Assembly (NCBI GenBank): GCA_038093515.1
Contig: JBBPSI010000169.1
Span: 1-54,089 of the forward strand
DNA from: Butyriboletus loyo
Taxonomy: Eukaryota > Basidiomycota > Agaricomycetes > Boletales > Boletaceae
Direction of reading: 5' to 3'
Length of the DNA stretch: 54,089 bases
In this document: positions 44,303 to 54,089 of the stretch, one piece after another
How the letters are laid out: each line of letters begins with the position of its first letter
How positions within the stretch are numbered: the stretch's first letter is position 1
The notes under the pieces: generated by a model
What the model saw: only the letters and a program-made list of their open reading frames with translations
What the model was told of the DNA's origin: nothing
Databases searched by the model: none
Position numbers and translations under genes: made by a program

Positions 44303-46579
44303 TCAAATGCCCGCCAATTGCATCCTAGGTTGACCTGTGGTTTGACTCGATACTTGTACTCCTATCGTCCCTGGGACTTGTTGTCCTTGACCACCTTGGG
44401 CGGTTTGGTTGAGCACCAGCCCCGGCCCCATAACAAATGCCGGCACGGTCTTCTCCTCCAAATCAGTATATCGCACCGTCATCTCTTTTCGTTCCTTTGT
44501 CCATGATTCGGGGTCCCACCATGTGTAGGTACCAGCCTCACCCCCTGGGATCTTCGTCGATGGTGCGCTGCCACTTTCTTTGGTTATCCAAATCCGGAGA
44601 TCCTTATGATACCGCCAGTTCCGATTCCACCTGTTCGACAGGTGCATGAGTACTATTACCGCAAGGTTTAATAGCAGGGCACAGGAATATGCAAACAAAA
44701 ACGAGTCCAAGGACTCACAGTTCCTGGGCCGCTATTTCTTGTAATGCATCCCTCGGGTGCGAGTAGAACATGTAAAATAAAGTCTCGTCGCTGAATGCCC
44801 CCGCTTTACTTGGCCCAGGTGCCGGAGGCTGCACGTTATAACAGGAAGGAAGATGGAAGTCCGGTTCTACGCTCCGTGCTGCTGATTGATCGGCCCATGG
44901 TGTTATGAACGTCGAGTACAGGTTCCTTCGCATGACATGGTTGACAATTCCCTTTTATTCTATAGAACCCGGGACTCACCCCTCATAACCCATGTCGAGG
45001 CCAACCGCACCCAAGTCCGTGCCAACGCTACTTAAACCACCGTCCGCATCGACGCTGGCATTCTTTATCATAGCCAACAACCCCAACAGTCCCCATCGGT
45101 CAGCGGCCGAAATGAGCACTTGCTGAGCAGGCGTTTGTGGATGGTGATGGGGTTGGTTCGGGGCTTGTGCAAGCGAACTATGTAGCTGTGCATGAGGATG
45201 GGGAGGTTGGAGCGGATGACTTCCGTTTGACGCATATGGGGTGACTCCAGGTGGTGGAACGCCTGGTGGTGCATTGAGGTGTTGCTGTGATGGCTGTGTC
45301 TGAGATTGTGGATTATTGTTCGTATGAACCTGTTGACCTTGTGAAGAAGGTTGTGCTGGCGTTGACTGGAGCTGACCCGGAAGTTGACCCTGCACGAGTG
45401 GTTGAGAATGTAGTTGTGACTGCGACTGTGTTTGACCCGCAGGTGTCGAGCCATTTGGTTGTGAAGGTGGCAGATTGGTGTTGGGAGCATTCCATGCCGC
45501 ATGAGACACCTGATTGAGCTTCAAGGCATAATTTTGCTGGCGATTTGGTGAGTACTTTTGTGACAGAAACGGGAGCACGTGGATCGACGCATAGTGTATG
45601 CAAAGACGTGCACGGGCAAAAAGTCAAGGAATCAAGGTGACGGCTTACCCTTTGTTTCTCAGCGTCACCCTGGGTCTGGAAGCCGGGATGGATACCTCGC
45701 AAGTTGAGCATTCCCGGTGTACCTGATTGTTGTGTTCCTGCGAGTGCCGAGGGAAGGTTGTTCCCGTTTGGTTGCTGAGCGCCGTTTAACGAACCTAGCA
45801 TACTTGTTCGGTGATCGTTGAAGCCGTTTAATCCGGGTGGATGGGCTGGTGAGTGATTCTCGGATGATTGTGGCTGATTCTGAGAGTGGGGCTGAGTCTG
45901 AGATGGTAACGCTTGTTGGCCCTGCTGACCACCCAAGGCAGGGAAATCTTCTGGACCAAAATCACGCTGTTGTGCGCCTGTTGCAGGCGCCGTTGAGCCA
46001 CCTTGGCCTGCCTGAATCGCGTAGCTGGTCGCACTCGAGCCTAGTGGATTGTTGGCAGACGACGTGAGCGTGGCACCGGCGAGTGAGGTCGGTGCGTTGT
46101 TGTTAGAGGACGGATTGGAATTGTTTGTCTGGCCGAGAGATCCTAGTGCGGGAAACTCATTTGGATCAAATCCAACCTCGCTAGCGGAGGATGCTGATAG
46201 GGCACTTGTGGGGGTCGCTGCGGGTGGATTTGGGCTCATATGGGGTGGGAGAGAGGAAGCGCCATTCTGTGCGAGGACGCCTGCGCTGGTAGCGAAGGGG
46301 AAGGTGGCGGATTGTGGCTGCTGTCTCTGGAGGAAGGGAGACTGTGGTACGGCAGGAGTGCGGTGCGGGTTTTGTTGTTGGAGTGCGGGTGCGGGGTAGG
46401 TGCGTTGCGGGAGAGGATACTGGGATGTGGGATAGGGTGATCTGAACTGGGAAGACAGACTGGCGGGGGGAGCGAGGCTCGGTGGGCGTTGTGGGGGTTG
46501 ACCTGGCAAATGTGAGCTCGAGAAGGAGACGGGGAAGAAGGAGGGGGAGGAGGAGAGGAGACAGACCTGGTCGGTTCAT
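44303..46579 (-). CDS. CDC36: CCR4-NOT complex subunit NOT2 (CDC36)
   Basis: Scaffold subunit of the CCR4-NOT deadenylase. Exons on the minus strand 46579-46567, 46502-45649, 45536-44980, 44925-44719 and 44630-44303 give 652 residues. The long N-terminal region is Gln/Pro/Asn-rich and holds two FPALG motifs (NEFPALGSLG and EDFPALGGQQG) that are typical of NOT2. The middle has DRWGLLGLLAMIKN. The C-terminal NOT-box (about 520-640) includes NLYSTFITPWAD, PSCYNVQPP, FSDETLFYMFYSHPRD, WRYHKDLRIWITKE and TYTWWDPESW. The first exon is 13 nt and codes MNRP. This is longer than yeast Cdc36 and closer to metazoan CNOT2 in layout. Confidence 0.93.
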
Positions 46580-46746
46580 GGCGGCAATCAGAGTGGGACT
46601 GTCTTTGACGGGAGGGAGTCGATATGTTTGTTTTCTCTTTTTTCCCGAGATTATGATATTGCAGGTTTTCTTTTTCGTCTCCTTGGAGGTGTTGTCCTCT
46701 GTTTACTTCTCAAAGTCCACTAACCCTAACCTTAGCCCTCCCCATC
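46580..46746. promoter_or_regulatory. Divergent promoter NOT2 / RPC9 with telomere-repeat-like element
   Basis: 167 bp between divergent starts. At 46719-46732 the sequence actaaccctaacct contains about two CCCTAA units, about 15-28 bp before the RPC9 start. Such telo-box elements are known from yeast and plant promoters of growth-related genes. Activity here is inference. Confidence 0.45.
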
Positions 46747-47475
46747 ATGGAGGTCATTCACCCCCGCTCAGCACTCCTCTCCAACTTCGAGGTCCTCGCC
46801 CTCCTCCGCGAGCTCGACGCCGACCACCTCGCCCGCACCAAGACTGCAATCCGCATCAAAAAAGAAGAAGACACGTCCGGAAAACCCACCCTCGAATCAC
46901 ACTCCGAAGAGGTCTCTGAGAACCTACGCACTGTCGAACTCGAAGTGAGCTCTCCACTCCACCGCCCACGATCAGTCTCCTTGACGTGCAACCCAGGCAA
47001 TCCAATATCTCTCCGCAGAGTATCAGCCCACTTCACAACAGTCTGACCATGGCATATCTCAGCTTGTCCGCGACCTTGCGCTCTTCTCCCTCACAAAATC
47101 AGAGAAACTGCAGATCGTGAACCTCGCCCCGACAGAGCCCGTCCAACTCTATGTCGTGTGTCTCCCCTCCAGTCTACACCCTATCGTCCACTCATAGCTC
47201 CCGTCCGATAGATTGTCGAAGAACTCGAGGACCGCCTTGGGGACCGCATGGATGAAATCCTCAGCACAGTCTCAAGATCCTTGTCCGCCACGGCAGTAAC
47301 TACCTCTGGTCAGAGCACGTCTTCGACGAATGGTCCTACCTATACCGAAACAGTCGATGCATACGATGTAGAGCAAGGATGGGAGCATGATGCAGAGGAT
47401 GCTGAATTTGATCTTTTGGGGGAAGGCGTCGGAGTTGATGGTAATGGTGAACTAGATATGGAAGATGACGATTAA
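46747..47475 (+). CDS. RPC17: RNA polymerase III subunit RPC9 (C17)
   Basis: Rpb4-like subunit of Pol III that pairs with RPC8 (C25) to form the stalk needed for initiation. Exons 46747-46944, 46997-47155 and 47212-47475 give 206 residues. The start MEVIHPRSALLSNFEVLALL and the later ALFSLTKSEKLQIVNLAPTEPVQLYVIVEELEDR-type block are characteristic; the latter is the helical HRDC-like domain. A Ser/Thr-rich linker and an acidic C-terminus ending DMEDDD follow, the tail being longer than in yeast C17. It shares a divergent promoter with NOT2. Confidence 0.88.
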
Positions 47476-47666
47476 GAGCCCGTCAAGTTATTCTCATCAA
47501 AGGTATCTCAGCTAGTCGGGCTTCATGGTGATATCCGTCATCCCGACTCCCCGCATGACGTTGCTTTCTTGCCTAACGCAACCTGCGGTGAAGATTTCAA
47601 AGCCAAACCAACGAGGTATTGTGAGGATCGGGACTGTTGGTATTTACACGAATCAGAATTCCCGTG

Positions 47667-48973
47667 TCAAACATCCTTGATTTGCTCCTCGCACCATTCC
47701 CATAACGCTCGTCCGAGTTTCGGATCATGCGCGTCCTCACGAGATGGTCCAATCCTGGCCCATGGGACGAGATACTATCAATATTAATATGTCTCAATAT
47801 AATGAAATATGCAGACGTCGTGAAACCCTACATTTCCTCCAAGATCCGTGGTGGCAGGGGAGGTACCCGCGCACAGTTGCGTGAGAGCCCCATAGGAGGT
47901 ATCGTACAATCCTATACCCTGTAGTTTCGTGAATGTCCTAGTTCTTTTTTAAAAATCACCACAAGGTCTTTACCAGGGAGATCGACCCCATGTGCCTCTG
48001 CAAATCAGAGCGCATATTCCCTGGATTCAACGAGATAGATACAATACCTTCAGTTCTGTACCTCCTGTCGAGCTCTGATGCGAGTACGACGTTGCCCTTT
48101 GGACATTCTCTCTGTCAGCCGAAAGCAGCATTTGATGCATTCTACTCACATACTTGCTCTGGCAGTACAGATAACTGGGCGAGCACTTCTTACGGACGGA
48201 TGTGTCTTTGAATGTTTCGAATTTCAAGGAGCCAAGCGTGTGTGCAGAAGATGACATCGTGACTATTCGGGCCTTCCCATCCGACGACGCCTTGGCTGTC
48301 GAGATCAACAACGGCAATATAAGCTTGATTAAGTAGTGATGTCCTGTGCCTAGTGCTTCTCAGTGAGGAACTTTTGGACATAAAGATAATATACTACCAA
48401 GAACGTTGATACCAAACTGAAGGTAACCATCCGACGTCAACTGGGAAAGGGGGGGAACCATGACACCGCTGATGTCAGGAGATCCCCACGTAAGTAGGGA
48501 GAACCCTTGGTGAGTAGTTGAGCACACCGACGCATTGTTAATGAGAACATCCAACTGAGTCTCTTTGCTATAGAAAAGTTATCACGCAAAACACCTTCAC
48601 GAGTAGAGAAATTGTACCTCAGGAACTCTTCTGCCGCTATTTTCACGGCCCCAAGGTTTCCGAGGTCAAGTTTGAGGAAGACTGCCTCTTTTCCGGTGCT
48701 GGTCTTGAGTTCTTGTATCGTACTTGGCCTGATCCCTGGAGGCAATGTACACCTTTGCATTATGCTGGAGTAGCGCCTATCTGAAGGTTGATAAAGTCAT
48801 CTCCCCACAACTCAAACCCAGGAAGTAAATTTCACCTTGGCTGTTTCTTTACCGATACCAGAATTGGCTCCCGTCACGATCATGACCTTGGTGGTCAGAT
48901 CGGGGATGTCACTGGTGCTGAACTTGGACTTAAGAGGAGCGGTCTGGCTCAGCAGGGATAGGTAAACGCCCAT
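47667..48973 (-). pseudogene. Short-chain dehydrogenase/reductase with frameshift
   Basis: NAD(P)-dependent SDR of the retinol dehydrogenase-like fungal group. Exons on the minus strand: 48973-48836, 48776-48618, 48567-48398, 48349-48150, 48096-47974, 47918-47832 and 47774-47667. The cofactor motif TGANSGIG is in exon 1. LDVLINNA, RIVTMSS, the catalytic YCQSK, LNPGNMRSDL, YGALTQLCAGTSP and the end YLVPWARIGP...EQIKDV are all present and in order. In exon 2 the frame shifts between SRDQAKYD and IQELKTSTGKEAVFL near 48713-48722; two bases appear to be missing or one extra. Exon 2 is 159 nt, where phase requires a length of 3n+2. All other splice phases are intact, so the lesion is recent or a sequence error. 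Confidence 0.7.
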
Positions 48974-49416
48974 TGTCTTGAGGGGATCGGTGACCGGCCG
49001 AGCGTATAAGTATGCCAACTTCCAAGCAGATTCATAGATGATGCCACGGGATTTTAGATCATTTGGATTCACACCATCTGGATGGTATTTCCCTTCGCGA
49101 TGTGTGCATGGTGCACTACTGGGAATTTTGGATTCGCTTGGAAGCCGGAGGGTGTCCGAGGGCGAAGATATATCAACGTTGGCAAATCGAGAGCGGCAGC
49201 ACACCGTGGAACGTGTTTCAGTGTTCGAGGAGCTCACAGATAGACCCAGAATGAAATATGGCCAACATCGTCTGTTGGTTTATAGGGAAATTCCATCGAA
49301 GCACGTAGTAAGTACCAAAGTACTGTACATGTAGCGGAGCGGGTGCATTAGCAGCTAGGTCCTCCAAAGTCCGCATCCACAAGTACAACCCCTCACCAGA
49401 TAAACTTGGTGCCACA
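48974..49416. other. Divergent gap SDR / geranylgeranyltransferase, no gene seen
   Basis: 443 bp holding both promoters. The minus-strand frame continuing upstream of the dehydrogenase ATG is open to about 49237 but has no motif and is probably untranslated. Confidence 0.5.
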
Positions 49417-50908
49417 ATGGACTCCTTACCTCCGTTAGTTACAGGCGCACACGCGAATCACTGTAACAGGTGTCTCCTTGGATTGCCAAGCTCTCAGGTC
49501 GACATCGATCCATCCAAGTGTGACGTTCGCTGGTGATCTTGAGACAGTCCATAATAACCATGCGATAGACTGGCCTTGGCTTTCTACTGTCTGGGGTCGT
49601 TGGATTTGACGGGCCAATTCACAGACGAAGGTACGAACACACTAGACAAGGAGAACTGGCGGCAGTGGATATGGGACCAGCAGACGCGTGAGCAGATCTC
49701 TCGGCATGGCAGGGGCCTCGAGAACTTGACGATATTCATTTCCCAGAGGGACCATGCGGTACTGGTTTCCGACCGGGAAATTACATGACAACGAACGCAG
49801 AGCCAGTAAATAGTCTTTCGTTACCCAACTGCATATCTTCTGACAAGTTCACCAGATCAACTTGTATTCTGAGAAATCTGAAAACTCTCCCCACGTCATC
49901 TTGACATACACCGCGTTTCTGTCACTTGCGATACTTCGTGATGATTTCTCCCAATTAGATCGTCCAGGAATCATCAAATTCTTGCAGGCTTGCCAGAATG
50001 AGGATGGGAGGTAAGCATGTGTTGACCAGAACTCCTGTATGTACTCCAGTGACCAAGGATGATACTTTCCAGTTTTTCCTCTGAACCTTATGGGGGAGAT
50101 GCCGACGTACGGACCACCTACTGCGCTTTTGCAATTAGTAGCATGTTGAATGACTGGTCGGGTGTACGGATTGAGCCTGCCTTGAAGTTCATTGCGACTT
50201 GCAGAGTAAGTGGCCTGCTCAAGTCGTACGCGTACTTCGACAGATGGTTACTCCAGTCGTATGAAGGCGGGTACGGTCAGGTGCCCTTCGCTGAGGCTGC
50301 AGGTAATATTGTGTACAACACCTATCCTCGGTTCTGATGATTTTAGGGGGTCCTACATATTGCGCAATAGCGTCGATATACCTTGCTGGTACAGGGTCCT
50401 GCCTTACTAGCGACGAAAGGAGGCAGACCATACGATGGCTAACTCAAAATCAAGTATCGTCGGGCGGTTACTGTGGGCGGACGAACAAAGGAGGGGATGC
50501 TTGTTACTGTTTTTGGTGTGGTGCTTCGCTATCGGTACGTTCCGATGGCAGCCTCGTCGCCGTCTTTCGCCCCTTGAAACCTTGTTAGATTCTTGGAGCG
50601 CGAGAGTTTGTGTGTGAACGGTCGCTCTCCGAATTTATAGCATCCTGTCAATTCAAGTTTGGCGGGATTTCTAAAGCGCCAAAGGAACATCCCGGTTAGA
50701 GGTCCCTGTAACATTCTGCTCAAAGGATCGCTGATAGCCCCGTTTCAAAGATCCGTATCATACCTATTTGTCGTTGGCTGCGGTTGCCATGTATCCTCCA
50801 TCGAATTCTGCTGAGCATAGCTGGAAGCTCCAACCGCTGGATCCATTGTTGAATGCGAATGAGGCCACTTGCAGCTGGGCTAGAAAGCATATTCCAAGTA
50901 GACATTGA
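49417..50908 (+). CDS. CDC43: Protein geranylgeranyltransferase type I subunit beta
   Basis: Catalytic subunit that attaches geranylgeranyl to CaaX proteins such as Rho and Cdc42. Ten exons (49417-49517, 49569-49687, 49747-49805, 49856-50010, 50073-50205, 50257-50302, 50347-50534, 50589-50694, 50751-50908; the 50347 exon may be subdivided) give 354 residues. The prenyltransferase repeats show LALAFYCLGSLDLTG, SPHVILTYTAFLSLAIL, EPYGGDADVRTTYCAFA, SYEGGYGQVPFAEAAGGPTYCA, and GRTNKGGDACYCFWCGASLS. The zinc ligands Asp and Cys of GGDACY and the His of DPYHTYLSL are present. GGPTYCA and the CYCFWCGA block favour GGTase-I over farnesyltransferase beta or GGTase-II. Confidence 0.88.
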
Positions 50909-50993
50909 TTTCAGCTTATGATAGCAGTGTAAAGGCAAAGCATGATTAGTGGTAATGACGATCAACATCATACCAGCTTCCAGCTTGCTAACG

Positions 50994-51083
50994 TCTCTGG
51001 TAGTATATCGGATAGTACACCCGCCTGTCATGCATCACCATACAAGACCGCGGGAGAGCGGGGTTCGACTCCCCGCCAGAGAG
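50994..51083 (+). tRNA. tRNA-Asp (GTC) with 18 nt intron
   Basis: Acceptor stem TCTCTGG (50994-51000) pairs with CCAGAGA (51076-51082), and discriminator G is at 51083. The anticodon stem CCCGC (51020-51024) pairs with GCGGG (51050-51054). The loop is C-T-GTC-A followed by C after the intron, with anticodon GTC at 51027-51029. The 18 nt intron occupies 51031-51048, one base 3' of the anticodon as is canonical. The T-arm carries GGTTCGACTCC with a five-pair stem. Box A- and box B-like promoters are therefore internal. Confidence 0.93.
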
Positions 51084-51084
51084 C

Positions 51085-51090
51085 TTTTTT
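51085..51090 (+). terminator. Pol III terminator
   Basis: A run of six T starts two bases after the tRNA discriminator base, the standard Pol III stop. Confidence 0.85.
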
Positions 51091-51171
51091 GTTGGTCACA
51101 TTCACCATTCCTGACTTACACGTTCTCGCTCTTTGGAATCTCACTTCAACATCCTCCCAACCTCCCCGTCG

Positions 51172-51578
51172 ATGGCGCTTAACGGTTTCGAAGAGAGCAC
51201 TGCCTGGGCAATCTCCAACGCAGAATCGGGTGACATAGTCAAAGATGCGATCCGGAAGGAGCAAGTACTCAAGTGGGTGTCTTCTCGTGAAACATGCAAA
51301 AAAAACGCGCTCTGATACCGTCTGTAGAGACATCACCGCCGCACAAAGTGATCTCAGAGGTGGGTTTTAAACGCCCTCATCCAGGACGTCCATTATGTTC
51401 CATTCCACATACAAAATGAACCCATTGTCATTTTTTCTTTTTCTTTTTGGTTCCCCCGCCAGCCCTCGTGACGCGTGTACATAGCGTTCAAGCCGACGTC
51501 GAGAGGCTCACGTCCGAGAACGCGACACTGCAGATGTACACCGACAACTTGACGATACAGATGGCGAGGAGAAGGTGA
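51172..51578 (+). CDS. SCOC-like short coiled-coil protein, 82 residues
   Basis: Exons 51172-51272, 51328-51359 and 51463-51578 join in phase. The N-terminal third is acidic (GFEESTAWAISNAESGD). It is followed by a continuous coiled coil ending ERLTSENATLQMYTDNLTIQ, which matches the conserved core of the SCOCO/DUF2205 family (SENxxLQxYIDNLT). In animals SCOC binds ARL GTPases and FEZ1 at the Golgi and acts in autophagy. The fungal role is inferred. It starts 90 bp after the tRNA gene. A pyrimidine tract (51430-51450) marks the last acceptor. Confidence 0.75.
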
Positions 51579-52079
51579 CGATGTCGGGCAAGACGCATAC
51601 GAGGGAAACGTTCATCCGTTTGCCATTTGTGAGTGAGCCTGGTCCCACCCTTGCGATGACTGCTGGTCTGATGTGTTCGGTGGGGCCTCAGCGACACGGA
51701 AAGTGGGGGGCTGCCCCCATTCATGGCCTTTTCTCCTCGCGGTATACCTTCTTCAAAAGGTGTCCTGCTCGATGCTAGCGGAGCCCTGGAAACTCTCAGC
51801 GAGGCTGGATCGGGAGCCTTTACAGTCTGTACTGTCGCCGAGAGCTGGTTATGTACATAGTCCGATGGGATGCTTGGCCACAACGGCGATACTTCATCAC
51901 TCATCAACCAGTGAAACTCCGCTGGAGACTATCTTATTCTACCCCCCTCCAGTCTTACCGCATTCGAGAACAATAGACTGATAATTGACCTGGCTTGTCT
52001 AGGAGTTCTACGCCTTGATGTTTGGTTCGAAGCTCTGTACAGATGCGCAGTAATGAATCGATGGATACTTGGAATGCAC
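51579..52079. other. Intergenic, no gene seen
   Basis: 500 bp between the SCOC-like gene and the aldo-keto reductase relic. Open frames on both strands overlap antiparallel and carry no motif. Confidence 0.5.
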
Positions 52080-52331
52080 TCATGCCCAAAGGTGCTGCGC
52101 AAAAGAAGGGTATCTGGTCCCTTTCACCTCAGACTTCTCAATCAATTGGTGGATATCCTGCAACTCTGCCTCTGTAAACGTGACGTCACCTCCCGAACAA
52201 TTCTCGAGGGTACGCTCGGTGTGTTTAGGGAGTATACAATCAGCTGAATGAACCACACATTTCGGTGGATGAAGCCTGCCCATGATGGGTGAAACAGCGG
52301 CAATCCTCCATCGTCGGAACCAAACGGTCAT
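52080..52331 (-). pseudogene. Aldo-keto reductase C-terminal relic
   Basis: The minus-strand frame ending at 52080 reads DCILPKHTERTLENCSGGD, then FTEAELQDIHQLIEKSEVKGTRYP. This matches the end of aldo-keto reductases: the IPGTxxxxxLEEN segment with IPGT changed, LTxAELxxI, and V-G-RYP. Nothing upstream restores the TIM barrel, because the pyruvate kinase stop lies only 12 bp away. The leading part from 52331 looks like non-coding read-through. I treat it as a truncated fragment; whether any transcript includes it is unknown. Family call is from motif memory only. Confidence 0.4.
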
Positions 52332-52342
52332 TCTACGCTAAC

Positions 52343-54089
52343 TCAACGCGCGCCGAGGGGTTGCAGTTCAAGATCAGCAGGATCAGTCGGGACAGAAAGA
52401 ATCCGAAGCGTGTTGGTGTGCCCAAGACCCCCCTTCCACCCCTGGACAGCGATGATGGTCGTGCCAGTCTTGATGATGTTCAGGTCAAGAGCACTCTTCA
52501 ATCCGAAACGAATGCGATTGTCAACCTGAGGGAGAAAAAACGTTCACCAGCCGTTCAAGAGATCCTTTGAACCAGTAAACTCACGTCTTTCTGCCATTGA
52601 CTGTCGGGAATACCGCGTGGCTCGGGGTACCAGAATGGGTAACATCCACGGTGCAAGTGGATCTGACGAGCAGTCTGCTCGTTGCGGGTCACTGAACGGA
52701 GGCGTACCACATCAGTACAACAACATTGTCTCATGCTCGAACCAGCATACCGGTGATGATCGGGACTAAAGGCCGGTACTTGGAAATCAAGCGAGCAGTG
52801 TTGCCGCTGGTGGATAGTACGAGAATAGCACTAGCATTCTGCTCGGAAGCTGCAGCAACCGCGGCGATCGCCACGGTTTCCACTGTCTCCGTGGGTCGAG
52901 GTTGGATCGCCTTCAGTTCGTCATATAGAGGGGGATAGCAAATGGCAGCTTCCGCAAGAAGACATGTCTCAGCCATCATGAGAACTTGGACAATTTTCAG
53001 CCGATCACTCTGTGAACTGGGACATGCAGAACGCCTACCAGACTCCACGGGATAGTTTCCTTTCGCAGTCTCTCCTGACAACATAACACAATCGGCACCA
53101 TCGAGCACAGCATTGGCAACATCGCTGACTTCTGCACGTGTAGGCCTTGGGTTGTACTGTAAAATTTTCGGTAAACCAATCCCAAGGATGATTTCTTTGG
53201 CTCACTGTCATGGACTGCAGGAGATTAAATTAGCTCTCGATCAAGTTAGGAAGCAAGCCGGGGTTCACCTCAAGCATCTGCGTAGCAACGATCACGGGCT
53301 TTCCGGCAATGTTGCATTTAGCAATCATCATTTTCTGAGCCAGGAAAACCTGACTGGGGGGTATCTCGATACCGAGGTCGCCACGAGCAACCATCACTCC
53401 ATCACATTCGCGCAGGATTTCGTCAAAGTTTTCTACACCTTGTTCGTTCTCGATCTTGACGATGATCTTGATGCTGGCACCATCGGGACCAAGGACCTGA
53501 CGAATGTCCTTGACATCCTTAGCACGGCGAATAAACGACGCAAAAACCATGTCGACGCCATTCTTGACGCCGAACTGCAGGTCCTTCTTGTCCTTTTCAG
53601 AGAGTGCTGGAAGGTCTACATCTGTCTTGGGGAGATTGACACCCTTACGAGAAGAGAGGGTCCCGTTGTTGAGAGCACGGACGCGGAGGTTGGTGCCGTC
53701 GATGGACAAGACGAGGAGTGATAAAATACCTAAATTTGGGTGAGTATGGCTCAAGAATTGCCACGATGGGATTACCGTCGTCGAGATAGATGAGTTTTCC
53801 CGGTACAGTGACCTTGGGAAGGTTTTTCTGCGAAAAAGAGGAGCGGTAAGAACACCCAAGATGGTTGATCAAGGAAAGGTAACTGACGTAGTCAAGCCAA
53901 AGACGTTCGTTATCGCAGGACTCGTAGTACTTGTCATCTGTGGTGATTGTGAATTCATGTCCTGCCTTGATAGGGATCTAAAACCGGGGTGAGTCTTGCC
54001 GACCACCTGAGACTGGCGTATATGCATACATCTTTGCCGTCCTTCATCAAACCGGTTCGGATCTCAGGACCTTTCTACGGAATGATGAA
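52343..54089 (-). CDS. PYK1: Pyruvate kinase, 5' end outside window
   Basis: Last step of glycolysis, phosphoenolpyruvate plus ADP to pyruvate plus ATP. Visible exons on the minus strand: 54074-54030, 53977-53888, 53827-53776, 53729-53269, 53214-53206 (9 nt), 53156-53039, 52984-52751, 52691-52585 and 52525-52343, giving 432 residues to the stop. Motifs are [122 protein letters not shown] and the C-terminal [13 protein letters not shown]. The catalytic Lys, the Glu/Asp metal site and the ATQMLESM helix are intact. The 9 nt exon codes Ser-Met-Thr of that helix. The first visible acceptor is at 54075-54077. Confidence 0.95.

Noticed and set aside
49240..49415. Minus-strand frame beginning MAPSLSGEGLYLW
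   Set aside because: It lies in a divergent promoter region, has no motif, and has no phase-consistent link to the dehydrogenase.

Overview
The window looks like nuclear DNA of a mushroom-forming basidiomycete (Agaricomycetes-type). Genes are packed on both strands, nearly all are cut by many short GT-AG introns (about 45-75 nt), intergenic gaps are often only 90-250 bp, and two class I hydrophobins are present. All exon maps below were made by eye from splice signals, reading phase and remembered family motifs. No alignment or transcript data was available.

Left part (1-11571). D-lactate dehydrogenase 3' part (+), FG nucleoporin NUP54/57 (+), CAF-1 subunit CAC2 (+), eIF2 beta (-), mitochondrial ATP synthase gamma (+) and ribosomal protein eL27 (-). 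All are conserved housekeeping genes.

Gene-poor island (11572-17822). About 6 kb with only a small two-exon orphan gene and a tandem pair of 137-residue class I hydrophobins on the minus strand with matching exon phases. This is the most accessory-looking part.

Middle (17823-33009). RPB9 (-), a SMP3/PIG-Z type GPI mannosyltransferase (+), an Stm1/HABP4-like protein (-), an inositol polyphosphate 5-phosphatase (+) and RIO1 kinase (-). The last two converge and are both cut off at one point near 23929/23930. Then a four-helix membrane protein (+), a DUF4504-like protein (+), the WD40-cyclophilin PPWD1 (-), a 68-residue CaaX-ending protein (-), a two-AN1 zinc finger protein (-), a histidine phosphatase (+) and mitochondrial bL35 (-).

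Right part (33101-54089). Ubiquitin E4 ligase UFD2 with 23 exons (+), NuA4 subunit EAF7 (-), a serine-rich protein with two C-terminal membrane segments (-), an epsin-like ENTH protein (+), CCR4-NOT subunit NOT2 (-), Pol III subunit RPC9 (+), a frameshifted short-chain dehydrogenase (-), geranylgeranyltransferase I beta (+), an intron-containing tRNA-Asp (+), a SCOC-like coiled-coil protein (+), an aldo-keto reductase relic (-) and pyruvate kinase (-, 5' end outside the window).

Many genes are in head-to-head pairs that must share promoters. No prokaryotic-type operon, CRISPR array or intact transposon was seen. The most notable points are the double-truncation junction, several very small exons (3, 4, 7, 8, 9 and 12 nt), a GC-AG intron, and the small CaaX protein.
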